Assembly (NCBI GenBank): GCA_014237395.1 | Contig: JABZFP010000034.1 | Span: 1-64,000 of the forward strand | DNA from: Desulfobacteraceae bacterium | GTDB lineage: Bacteria; Desulfobacterota; Desulfobacteria; Desulfobacterales; UBA5852 | Direction: 5' to 3' | Length of the DNA: 64,000 bases | Shown: in pieces, positions 25,262-33,906 of the stretch | Position numbering within the stretch: position 1 is the stretch's first letter | Layout of the letters: every line of letters starts with the position of its first letter | Notes under the pieces: model-generated | The model's database searches: none | What the model was told of the DNA's origin: nothing | What the model saw: the letters and a program-made list of their open reading frames with translations, nothing else | Program-made: the position numbers and the translations under genes

Positions 25262-26101
25262 TTGAAAGATCTACTCAAAAAACTGAAGCGGCGGACAAAC
25301 CTGGTTTTCGGGACGTGTATTGTCGTCATGATGACCGCCACGGCCATCTTCGCCCCGTTTCTGGCACCCTATCATCCGGTGGACGATGCCGACCTGCTGT
25401 ATTCCGAGGAACCCCCCAGCCGGGAGTTCCTGTTCGGCACGGACAGCCAGGGCCGCGATATTCTCTCCCGGGTAATCTACGGCGCCCGGATATCGCTCAG
25501 CGTGGGACTGCTCAGCCAACTCATGAACAGCATCATTGGTATCGTTCTGGGGCTTACGGCCGGCTATTTCGGCAAATGGTGGGACGACCTGGTTATGGGC
25601 CTTACCAACATCATGCTCTCGATTCCCGCCGTGATTTTTGCGCTGGCCATCATGGCGCTGCTGGGTCCGGGGCTGATGAACGTCTTCATTGCCCTGGGAC
25701 TCACCAACTGGTCCTACACCTGCCGGATTACCCGATCGCAAGTTCTCTTTACGCGGGATTTGAATTATGTCAAAGCCGCCCAGGCGCTGGGGTATGGCAA
25801 GATACGCATCATGTTTACCCAGATTCTTCCCAACATCGTGGGGCCGATCCTGGTGATTGCCACTCTGGGGATTGCCGGCGCGATTTTGATGGAAGCGGCC
25901 CTGTCCTTCCTGGGACTGGGAACGCAACCGCCAACCCCCAGTTGGGGCGGCATGCTGGCCAAGGCCCGCGAGCAGATATTTACAACGCCCTGGATATCGA
26001 TTTTCCCGGGCCTGGCGATTTTTACCACCGTATTAGGCCTCAACCTGTTGGGGGATGGTCTGCGGGATTTCCTGGACCCGCACACCGCCAAAAAAATATA
26101 A
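25262..26101 (+). CDS. Dpp/Opp-type ABC transporter permease (DppC class)
   Basis: A 279-residue DppC-like permease from a TTG at 25262, 15 nt after the partner gene. It shows the family's extracytoplasmic FGTDSQGRDILSRVIYGAR segment near 58-77, the EAA loop TRDLNYVKAAQALGYGKI near 162-180, and the C-terminal LNLLGDGLRDFLDP signature. Confidence 0.93.
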   Translation: MKDLLKKLKRRTNLVFGTCIVVMMTATAIFAPFLAPYHPVDDADLLYSEEPPSREFLFGTDSQGRDILSRVIYGARISLSVGLLSQLMNSIIGIVLGLTAGYFGKWWDDLVMGLTNIMLSIPAVIFALAIMALLGPGLMNVFIALGLTNWSYTCRITRSQVLFTRDLNYVKAAQALGYGKIRIMFTQILPNIVGPILVIATLGIAGAILMEAALSFLGLGTQPPTPSWGGMLAKAREQIFTTPWISIFPGLAIFTTVLGLNLLGDGLRDFLDPHTAKKI

Positions 26102-26140
26102 ACCGCCGGTTTTGTTCTAACCGCAACGAGAATCGATCCG

Positions 26141-27130
26141 ATGAACGTGTCATTGCCATTGCTGACGGTCGCTGACCTCAAAACCTATTTCTACACGCAT
26201 GACGGGGTCGCTAAGGCTGTCGATGGGGTCTCACTTGCGATAAAACCCGGTGAAATCATGGGAATCGTGGGGGAGTCCGGATCGGGGAAAAGTGTGATGG
26301 CGCTCTCCATCATGCGGCTGATCCCGAACCCACCCGGGAAGATCATCGCAGGTCGGATTCATCTCCATGACACGAATCTGCTGTCGCTGCCCGAAGCACA
26401 GATGCAGGATATTCGTGGCAACCGTGTTTCCATGATTTTTCAAGAGCCCATGACCTCTTTAAACCCGCTTTTCTCGGTGGGGGATCAGATTTCCGAGATG
26501 TTTCTGCGCCACCGGGGGGCCAGTAAAAAAGAGGCCTGGGAGCGATCCGTGGCGATGCTCGAAAGCGTTCAAATCCCATCCCCGTCCAAACGGGCCAAGG
26601 AATACCCCCATCAACTTTCCGGCGGGATGCGTCAGCGCGTCATGATTGCCATGGCCCTGGCCTGCAATCCTGAATTGCTGATTGCGGATGAGCCCACCAC
26701 GGCCCTGGATGTGACCATCCAGGCCCAGGTCATCGACCTGATGCTGCAGCTCCAATCGCGTTACAACGCCGCCATCATGATGATTACACACGATTTGGGC
26801 GTCATTGCGGAAATCGCCCAGCGCGTTGTGGTGATGTACGCCGGCCAGGTGGTGGAGACCGGCGACATCTACGCCATTTTCGAGTCACCGCTGCACCCTT
26901 ATACCGAAGCGCTGCTGCGGTCCATACCCAAGATCGGCAGCCGCAGCCGCAAGGGACGCACGCGTCTGGAAGAGATCGAGGGCATCGTGCCGAGCCTTTA
27001 TCATCTGCCGCGCGGGTGCAGTTTTTTCCCGCGATGCCGAAAGGCCATGCCGGAATGCCAAGAAAATCCCGTCGCCCTTACGGATCAGGGCAACGACCGG
27101 CAGGTTCGCTGCCTGCTGCACCAAACGTGA
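26141..27130 (+). CDS. Dpp/Opp-type ABC transporter ATP-binding protein (DppD class)
   Basis: A 329-residue ATPase with Walker A GESGSGKS near 44, signature LSGGMRQRVMIA near 157, Walker B LIADEPTTALD near 180 and the switch histidine in THDLGV. The C-terminal extension typical of peptide transporters is present and ends with the cysteine-rich CSFFPRCRKAMPEC motif near 288-301, which in some relatives holds an iron-sulfur cluster. Confidence 0.93.
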   Translation: MNVSLPLLTVADLKTYFYTHDGVAKAVDGVSLAIKPGEIMGIVGESGSGKSVMALSIMRLIPNPPGKIIAGRIHLHDTNLLSLPEAQMQDIRGNRVSMIFQEPMTSLNPLFSVGDQISEMFLRHRGASKKEAWERSVAMLESVQIPSPSKRAKEYPHQLSGGMRQRVMIAMALACNPELLIADEPTTALDVTIQAQVIDLMLQLQSRYNAAIMMITHDLGVIAEIAQRVVVMYAGQVVETGDIYAIFESPLHPYTEALLRSIPKIGSRSRKGRTRLEEIEGIVPSLYHLPRGCSFFPRCRKAMPECQENPVALTDQGNDRQVRCLLHQT

Positions 27131-27147
27131 AAATCCAGGAGCATTCC

Positions 27148-28119
27148 ATGCCGGACGCATTGCTCACCGTCACCGACTTGAAGGTCCATTTTCCGATCAC
27201 CCACGGGTTCTTTTCGCGCATCAAGGACTATGTCTTTGCGGTTGACGGCGTGTCGCTGACACTCGCAAAAGGCGAAACCCTGGGCATCGTCGGTGAAAGC
27301 GGCTGTGGGAAAACGACCTGCGGGATGGCGATTCTCAACCTTGTGGAACCGACCGGCGGCAGGGTCGCCTATCGGGGCAAAGACATCACGAATATCAGCG
27401 GTTTGTCCAAATCCGAGCTGATGGGCCTGCGCAAGGAAATGCAGATCATCTTCCAGGATCCTTACTCATCATTGAATCCCCGCATGACACTGCAACAGAT
27501 CCTGGGAGTCCCGATGAAGATTCATGGCCTCTATCCCGGGAGGGAGCGCCAGGAGCGCATCGATTTCCTGTTGGAAAAAGTCGGCTTGGCACCGGAGCAT
27601 GGGAAGCGATATCCGCATGAATTTTCAGGTGGTCAGCGTCAGCGCATCGGGATCGCCAGGGCCTTGTGTCTGGATCCCATGGTGGTGATCGGTGATGAAC
27701 CGGTATCGGCACTGGATGTCTCCATCCAGGCCCAAATTATCAACCTGATGGTGGATCTGCAGGAAGAGTTCAATTTGTCGTATATCATCATTGCCCACGA
27801 CCTGGCCGTCGTCGAGCATATTTCGGATCGTATCATGGTCATGTACCTGGGGAAGGTCGTGGAATCGGCGCCCTATCGCGAACTCTACACCAATCCGCAG
27901 CATCCCTACACGCAGGCGCTGCTGTCCGCCGTCCCCAACCCGGATCCCCGGGCCCGCCGTGAGCGTGTCAAACTCGAGGGGGATGTCCCCAGCCCGCGTC
28001 GACCACCCGGCGGGTGTTCGTTTCATCCCCGTTGCTTTTGTCCGTTAACCGGATGCCGGGCGGACGAACCGGTACTCCGGCATATCGGAGGCGATCATTG
28101 GGTGGCATGCCATCGATAG
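27148..28119 (+). CDS. Dpp/Opp-type ABC transporter ATP-binding protein (DppF class)
   Basis: A 323-residue ATPase. The start at 27148 follows CCAGGAG and gives the usual N-terminus; the open frame extends back into the previous gene. Motifs are Walker A GESGCGKTT, FQDPYSSLNPR Q-loop, signature FSGGQRQRIGIA and GDEPVSALDVS. The C-terminal CSFHPRCFCPLTGC motif is cysteine-rich as in DppD. The ATPase pairs with the 26141 product. The 213-bp gap to the next gene shows nothing distinct. Confidence 0.93.
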   Translation: MPDALLTVTDLKVHFPITHGFFSRIKDYVFAVDGVSLTLAKGETLGIVGESGCGKTTCGMAILNLVEPTGGRVAYRGKDITNISGLSKSELMGLRKEMQIIFQDPYSSLNPRMTLQQILGVPMKIHGLYPGRERQERIDFLLEKVGLAPEHGKRYPHEFSGGQRQRIGIARALCLDPMVVIGDEPVSALDVSIQAQIINLMVDLQEEFNLSYIIIAHDLAVVEHISDRIMVMYLGKVVESAPYRELYTNPQHPYTQALLSAVPNPDPRARRERVKLEGDVPSPRRPPGGCSFHPRCFCPLTGCRADEPVLRHIGGDHWVACHR

Positions 28120-28332
28120 CGCCCCTGCTCATATCCATGGGCGTTCATGGCTTTGCGAATGGCCGTGGCAGGGCCATCGGCCTTACATCGGCGCGCTGCT
28201 GTTTAAACCGTTTCACGGCCAGGGCCTGTTGCTGTGGACCTTGCTGTCCGTCTTTTCCTCAGCGCCCGGGGTCGGTTTTTTCAACAACGTTCGGTTTTAA
28301 CAAATGACGCCACCCGACAGGAAGGCAATGGC

Positions 28333-29757
28333 ATGAAAAAAGTGGATTGTATCGTTGCAGCCCCTCATTTTCTGACCATGGAAGGGGAGGGGGTCGGTTA
28401 TCGGGCCCAGCACGCCATGGCCATCGATTGCGGCAAAATTGTCGGCATGGCGCCCCGCGATGCTATTTTTAAAGACTATCGGGCCGATCGTGTGATCGAT
28501 AACGCCGCACGCGTTGTCCTGCCGGGTTTCATCGACGCCCATATGCATACCGGTGAAGCGGTGCTGCGGGGGTTGGCCCAGGACACCGGGCATTGGATGA
28601 TGTATGGCCTGGGACCTTTTGAAGAACAACTTACACCGGAAGACCGGGTCGCCGGCGCCCAATTGGCGATGCTGGAAGCCGTGCGCGCCGGAACCACGAC
28701 ATTCAGCGAATTCAGCCGGCGTCCGGACCATCTCTGCGACATTTTCCGCCGGGCGGGGGTTCGTGCCAATTTCACCGTGACCATTCGCGAAGCGGTCGAC
28801 CGGATTTATGCGCCGGGTGAACTGTATGACTTTGATCCCTCCCTGGGAGAAAAATCCCTGGCAACCTGTCTGGACCTTTTCCATCGCTACCATGAAACGG
28901 AAAACGGCCGCTTCACGGTCATGTTCGGGCCCCAGGCGGCGGATTTCGTGAGTGAAAAATTACTTTTAAGCGTCAAAGCGGCCGCCGTCGCTGCCGGCAC
29001 GAAAATTCACATGCACGTTCAACAGGGTGATCGCGAGACCTATCAACTGGTAAAACGCTGCGGTCTGCGCCCGATCGCCTACCTGGACCGCATCGGCTAC
29101 CTGGATGAGCAGCTGGTTGCCGTTCATCTGACGGATGCCGATGACGCCGAGGCCGCCCTGGTGGCCCAACGGGGTGCCGCCATGGTGGTATGTTCCGGTT
29201 CCATCGGCATCATCGATGGCATCGTGCCCCCTGTCAAGGCGTTTCAGGAAGCCGGTGGTCTTGCGGCCCTGGGATCGGACCAGGCCCCCGGCAACAACAA
29301 CCACAACATCTTCAACGAGATGAAACTCACGGCCCTGTTCAATAAAATCCGGTCCAGGGATCCGGAGACCATGCCGGCCTGGAAGGTGCTTCGCATGGCC
29401 ACCATCGAAGGCGCGAGCGTATTGGGGTTGGACCATAAAATTGGCTCCCTGGCCGAGGGCAAACAGGCGGATTTCATCTCCGTCGATCTGGCAGCCCCCA
29501 CCATGATGCCGGTTTACGATCAGCCCATGCGCAATATCGTTCCCAACCTGGTCTATAGCGCACGCGGCAATGAAGTCCGTCTGGTGGCCGTCGACGGCCA
29601 CATCATTTTCGAAGACGGCCAATTCCATACCCTCGATGAAAACGCCATCATCGCTGTGAACCAGCAAGCGGCAGATACGCTTGGCCGCAAGGCGCAAGCC
29701 GAATTCCAGCGAATCGACGGCACGAATGCCCGCTTCATGCGCGAGGAAAAGTTATGA
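28333..29757 (+). CDS. Amidohydrolase (SAH deaminase/chlorohydrolase-like)
   Basis: A 474-residue amidohydrolase-superfamily enzyme. The start at 28333 follows AGGAAGG. Metal ligands visible are H70 and H72 (IDAHMHTGE), a central histidine in KIHMHVQQGD near 222, and D in GSDQAPGNNNHN near 318. It resembles the aminohydrolases that deaminate ring compounds or hydrolyse C-N and C-Cl bonds (MtaD, TrzN, AtzA group). The likely role is removal of an amino or ureido group from a ring substrate brought in by the preceding transporter. It overlaps the next gene by ATGA. Confidence 0.9.
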   Translation: MKKVDCIVAAPHFLTMEGEGVGYRAQHAMAIDCGKIVGMAPRDAIFKDYRADRVIDNAARVVLPGFIDAHMHTGEAVLRGLAQDTGHWMMYGLGPFEEQLTPEDRVAGAQLAMLEAVRAGTTTFSEFSRRPDHLCDIFRRAGVRANFTVTIREAVDRIYAPGELYDFDPSLGEKSLATCLDLFHRYHETENGRFTVMFGPQAADFVSEKLLLSVKAAAVAAGTKIHMHVQQGDRETYQLVKRCGLRPIAYLDRIGYLDEQLVAVHLTDADDAEAALVAQRGAAMVVCSGSIGIIDGIVPPVKAFQEAGGLAALGSDQAPGNNNHNIFNEMKLTALFNKIRSRDPETMPAWKVLRMATIEGASVLGLDHKIGSLAEGKQADFISVDLAAPTMMPVYDQPMRNIVPNLVYSARGNEVRLVAVDGHIIFEDGQFHTLDENAIIAVNQQAADTLGRKAQAEFQRIDGTNARFMREEKL

Positions 29758-31430
29758 CACGCAATCAATGGTCCATGTTGACCCCCTCCATGATCTTTCA
29801 TAACGGGTGTGTCCATACCGTCGACCTCCATGACACCATCGTGGAGGCGCTGGCGATTTCGAACAACCGGATCATCGCCACCGGTACGAACGAAGCAATC
29901 ACGGCCATGGCGGCCGACGACACTCAACGGATCGACCTCGGCGGCCGATCGCTCATTCCCGGTATCCTGGACACCCACGCCCATGCCGTGGAGGTGGGGC
30001 TTTTTTTGAAAAGCCTCTTCTGCAACGGCATTCCCAGCATCAAGGATCTGGTGGATGCCGTGGCCGAAAAAATTGCGGTGCTGCCCAAGGGGGCCTGGCT
30101 GCAGGGCGGCTGCTGGATCGAAACCCAGTTCAGTGAAAACCGCATGCCCACCCGCTGGGATCTGGACCCGGTTTCACCGGACCATCCGGTGGTGATCGAA
30201 CGCATTTTTTCCACTTGCGTGGCCAATTCCTGTGCTTTGCACATGGCGGGAATCACCAGGAACACGCCGGATCCTGTAGGCGGCACGATCGAACGGGATT
30301 CCAAGACCGGTGAGCCCACCGGTATTCTGCACCGCTCGGCCAAAGCACTCGTGCGGAACATCATGTCCACCGGCACCGACACCGGCAGTCTGGCGGGGAG
30401 CAGTGTTGCCGAAATCCGCGCGTTGGCGCAGACGGCCATGCAGGCGTTTGTCGCCTATGGGATTACCGGTACCCTGGAAGCCGGGGTGGGACCGGACATG
30501 TGCCGGGCCTATCACGACATGCATAGGTCCGGCGACCTGTTGGTCCGGACAAGCCTGATGCCCAACTGGTATGGATTTACGATTACCCAGAATATGGCGC
30601 AGATGGACCGGCTCATCGGTGAAATGGGGTTTTATACCGGTTTTGGTGATGAATGGCTGCGGCTGTCCGGTTTGAAAATGGCCATCGACGGTGGACTGAC
30701 CTCGAAAACAGCCTTAAAATCGTGGCCCTACCTGGGGGGCGATCCGCCCGGCCCTGTGCCGCTGCGCCTGGATCTGGAAAAACTGGACAGCTGGGTGAAA
30801 TCGGCCCATGATGCCGGTTGGAGTGTCGGTATTCATGTCATGGGGGATATTGCCATCGAAAAGGCTGTCAATGCCATGTATCAGGCCCACGTCGCCAATC
30901 CGGCCAACCGACGCCATCAAGTGATCCATGCTTACTATCCCAGTGCCGACAGTCTGGCAAAAATGAAACAGGCCAAACTGGTGGCTGCGGTGCAGCCGGC
31001 CTTCATTTATGGCGAAGCGGACGGGTACCCGAATCTACTGCCCGAAGACAAGCAGGAGTGTTTTTTGCCCTTGCGGACCTACCTGGACGCCGGCGTGATC
31101 GTGGCGTCCAGTTCCGATACGCCGTCGGCCCATTTCAACCCCTTCTGGGGCATGTATGCCGCCGTGACACGGAAGGGCATGCAAGGCCACCAACTGGGAA
31201 CCCGGGAAGCCATCACGGCCATTGAAATGCTGCGCACCATGACGATCAACGGCGCTTACATGACCGAGGACGACCACTTCAAGGGCTCTCTTGAACCGGG
31301 GAAAGCGGCCGATCTGGTGATGTTGGACCGCAATTTGAACGAAACCCCCGATGAATCGCTGAAGGATATCACCGTCGAAAAAACCATGATCGACGGAAAG
31401 TTTGTCTATGAAAAAATAGGGTCAACGTAA
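29754..31430 (+). CDS. Amidohydrolase family 3 protein (YtcJ-like)
   Basis: A 558-residue enzyme of the amidohydrolase 3 type: H75 and H77 in LDTHAHAVE, the SGLKMAIDGGLTSKTA segment near 304 and the SDTPSAHFNPFWGMYAAV motif near 453. Start at 29754 gives a 4-nt overlap (ATGA) with the previous gene; an ATG eight codons downstream is an alternative. Relatives hydrolyse N-substituted formamides and other amides. Function here is probably amide or carbamoyl hydrolysis in the same pathway. Confidence 0.9.
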   Translation: MTRNQWSMLTPSMIFHNGCVHTVDLHDTIVEALAISNNRIIATGTNEAITAMAADDTQRIDLGGRSLIPGILDTHAHAVEVGLFLKSLFCNGIPSIKDLVDAVAEKIAVLPKGAWLQGGCWIETQFSENRMPTRWDLDPVSPDHPVVIERIFSTCVANSCALHMAGITRNTPDPVGGTIERDSKTGEPTGILHRSAKALVRNIMSTGTDTGSLAGSSVAEIRALAQTAMQAFVAYGITGTLEAGVGPDMCRAYHDMHRSGDLLVRTSLMPNWYGFTITQNMAQMDRLIGEMGFYTGFGDEWLRLSGLKMAIDGGLTSKTALKSWPYLGGDPPGPVPLRLDLEKLDSWVKSAHDAGWSVGIHVMGDIAIEKAVNAMYQAHVANPANRRHQVIHAYYPSADSLAKMKQAKLVAAVQPAFIYGEADGYPNLLPEDKQECFLPLRTYLDAGVIVASSSDTPSAHFNPFWGMYAAVTRKGMQGHQLGTREAITAIEMLRTMTINGAYMTEDDHFKGSLEPGKAADLVMLDRNLNETPDESLKDITVEKTMIDGKFVYEKIGST

Positions 31431-31452
31431 TGCATTTCGTATGCGAAAGGGC

Positions 31453-31481
31453 GCAGCCTTCAAGGACTGCAAACTTTTTTT
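31453..31481 (+). terminator. Candidate rho-independent terminator inside the amidohydrolase operon
   Basis: GCAGCC and GGACTGC form an imperfect stem around TTCAA at about 31454-31470, followed by AAAC and seven T residues (31475-31481). It lies in the 90-bp gap between two amidohydrolase genes. It may reduce rather than block transcription into the D-aminoacylase gene. Confidence 0.5.
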
Positions 31482-31520
31482 CCGATAACCATCAATCGAT
31501 ATCCAGGATGGGATGAAACC

Positions 31521-33101
31521 ATGTTCGATTTACTGATTAAAAACGGAAAAATCATCGACGGCACCGGCAATCCCTGGCGGACAGCCGATGTGGCCGTTGC
31601 CGAGGGGAAAATTGCCCGCATCGGTCAACTAACGGATGCCCGGGCCGAACAGGTTATCGACGCCGCCGGAAAGGTTGTGTGCCCCGGGTTCGTGGACGGC
31701 CACAGTCACTCCGATTTGATTATTCTGGATAATCCGACGGCTGACCAAAAAATCAGGCAGGGTATTACAACCGAAAATATGGGGCTCGACGGCATGTCCG
31801 TGGCGCCGATCCTGAAGAAGGATATTCTGGGGTGGCGGCGACACCTGGCGGGTCTGGCCGGGAACCCCGATATTGACTGGAGTTGGGAAAGCTTTGCCGA
31901 TTATCTGGATGCCATCGATCAGCGCCAGGTGGCCACCAATGTCTGCTCGTATGTCGGGTTGGGCACGATCCGGCTGAAGGTGATGGGCATGGATGGCCGT
32001 GAAGCGACACCGGATGAAATCCAGCAGATGAAGAAGATTGCGGCCGAAGCCATGGAGCAGGGGGCCCGCGGCATATCCGCGGGATTGATTTATCCCCCCA
32101 GCCAGTACCAGAGCGCCCATGAGATCATCGAGATCGCCAAGGTCGTCCGGCAATATGACGGTATTTTCGACGTCCACATGCGCAGTGAAGCCGATGGCAT
32201 CGTTGGCGCCATCGAAGAAGTGCTGGATATCGGAAGACAGTCGGAAATTCCGGTGTTGATCACACACTTCAAAATCAGAGGGAAAAACAACTGGGGCAAG
32301 GCGTCCGCATTGTTGAAAATGCTGGAAGATGCCCGAAAAGAAGGCGTTGACGTCACGGTGGCCCAATATCCTTACACGGCCGGCAGTACGATTCTTCATG
32401 CCGTGATCCCCCCCTGGTATCATACCAAGGGACCGGACCACCTGATCGCCATGCTGCGGGATGATCGTGGCCCTATTAAAAAGGATATGCGGGACCGCAT
32501 GGACTGGGAAAATTTTTCCGCTATCGTTGGCTGGGACAAGATTTTCGTAACATCGGTCGTGTCCGAAGCGAACAAACGATTTGAAGGCAAGCATATCGCC
32601 GAGATCGCTGAGGTGCGGGGCAATGCAGATCCTGCCGATGCGGCCCTGGATCTGCTGGTGGAAGAAAACCTGGCTGTCGGCATGGTGAATTTCGGCCTGA
32701 GCGAAGAGGACGTCGTCGAAATCATGAAATCCCCGACGGTCAGCATCATCACGGACGGTCTGCTGGGTGGCACCATGCCGCATCCCCGCACCTATGGCAC
32801 CTGCCCCCGCATTTTAGGACGCTACGTGCGGGAGCAACAGGTGATGAGTTGGGAAGAGGCCGTACGAAAAATGACCTCGCTTCCGGCCCAGAAACTGCGT
32901 CTCAAGGAAAAAGGCCTGCTGGCTGAGCACTATGATGCCGATATCGTGATATTCGACCCCGCTACCGTCATGGATACGTCCACCTATGAAACCCCGCGAA
33001 CATTTCCGACCGGTATTGATTGGGTGGTGGTTAACGGAAAAGTCGCCGTGAAAAACGGGGAGCATACGGGCGCAAGAAACGGAAAAACAATCCGTGATTA
33101 G
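31521..33101 (+). CDS. N-acyl-D-amino-acid deacylase (D-aminoacylase) family enzyme
   Basis: A 526-residue enzyme starting MFDLLIKNGKIIDGTGNPW, the typical D-aminoacylase N-terminus. Metal-site residues are H61 and H63 (VDGHSHSD), and a later histidine in VLITHFKIRGKNNWGKA near 255. SIITDGLLGG near 416 supplies the catalytic aspartate region. The expected reaction is hydrolysis of an N-acyl-D-amino acid to the D-amino acid and the free acid. The adjacent racemase gene (33143) could then bring the product to the L-form. Confidence 0.9.
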   Translation: MFDLLIKNGKIIDGTGNPWRTADVAVAEGKIARIGQLTDARAEQVIDAAGKVVCPGFVDGHSHSDLIILDNPTADQKIRQGITTENMGLDGMSVAPILKKDILGWRRHLAGLAGNPDIDWSWESFADYLDAIDQRQVATNVCSYVGLGTIRLKVMGMDGREATPDEIQQMKKIAAEAMEQGARGISAGLIYPPSQYQSAHEIIEIAKVVRQYDGIFDVHMRSEADGIVGAIEEVLDIGRQSEIPVLITHFKIRGKNNWGKASALLKMLEDARKEGVDVTVAQYPYTAGSTILHAVIPPWYHTKGPDHLIAMLRDDRGPIKKDMRDRMDWENFSAIVGWDKIFVTSVVSEANKRFEGKHIAEIAEVRGNADPADAALDLLVEENLAVGMVNFGLSEEDVVEIMKSPTVSIITDGLLGGTMPHPRTYGTCPRILGRYVREQQVMSWEEAVRKMTSLPAQKLRLKEKGLLAEHYDADIVIFDPATVMDTSTYETPRTFPTGIDWVVVNGKVAVKNGEHTGARNGKTIRD

Positions 33102-33142
33102 CCGAAATGTCAAACGTAATAAATTAATGTATCGGATGAACT

Positions 33143-33853
33143 ATGAGTGAAAAAGTCATTGGCATCGTTGGGGGTATGGGACCGGAAGCAACATTGGATC
33201 TGTATCGGGAAATTTTGCGGGCAACGCCGGCCCAAAAAGATCAGGATCACCTGCGCGTCATTATCGACAGCAACCCCAAAATCCCGGATCGAACGCCAGC
33301 CATTACCGGGGCCGGGGCGTCGCCGGTGCCCGCCATGGCCATGTCCTGCCGGGCGGTGGCAAGGGCCGGCGCGGATTTTGTCATTATTCCCTGCATATCG
33401 GCGCACTATTTCCTGGATGAACTTCAGCCGCAGATCGACCTTCCGGTCCTGTCGGCGTTCGACGCGGTCAGCGAATACATCGTGGCGCGTCATAACAATG
33501 TAAGCCGCGTCGGTCTTCTGGCCACCTCCGGAACCATCACCGGTGGCCGCTTTGCCGGGTGCTTGGCTGATCACGGCATCGACACGGTCCTGCCCGATGA
33601 GGATTACCAGGAAATATTGATGGCGGCGATCTACCAGATCAAGGCCTCCCTGGACCCGCAAGTGCGGGCCCAATGCCGAGCGGACCTGATCGCAGCGGCA
33701 ACCCATGTAATTTCCAATGGGGCCCAGGGCATCATCGCCGGTTGCACCGAAATCCCGCTGGAACTGAAGCCGTCGGATCTATCGGTACCGCTTTTCAATC
33801 CACTGGCGATACTGGCGCAGGCGGCGGTCGAGCGGGCCATAAAACCATCATGA
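33143..33853 (+). CDS. Aspartate/glutamate racemase family protein
   Basis: A 236-residue racemase with the family start VIGIVGGMGPEATLDLYREI. The catalytic cysteines are C84 (IIPCISAHYF) and C201 (IAGCTEIPL), both present. It belongs to the aspartate racemase (RacX/YgeA) branch and is distinct from the hydantoin-type racemase at 14980. Between the D-aminoacylase and the hydantoinase-like genes, it probably converts a released D- or L-amino acid. Confidence 0.92.
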   Translation: MSEKVIGIVGGMGPEATLDLYREILRATPAQKDQDHLRVIIDSNPKIPDRTPAITGAGASPVPAMAMSCRAVARAGADFVIIPCISAHYFLDELQPQIDLPVLSAFDAVSEYIVARHNNVSRVGLLATSGTITGGRFAGCLADHGIDTVLPDEDYQEILMAAIYQIKASLDPQVRAQCRADLIAAATHVISNGAQGIIAGCTEIPLELKPSDLSVPLFNPLAILAQAAVERAIKPS

Positions 33854-33906
33854 ATCCACAAAATGATGCCTTATGATCAAATGAATTCGCGAAAGGCGTT
33901 AACCCA

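Noticed and set aside
31629..32783. Long antisense frame (384 codons, - strand)
   Set aside because: Opposite the D-aminoacylase gene, with histidine- and aspartate-rich composition typical of mirror frames.
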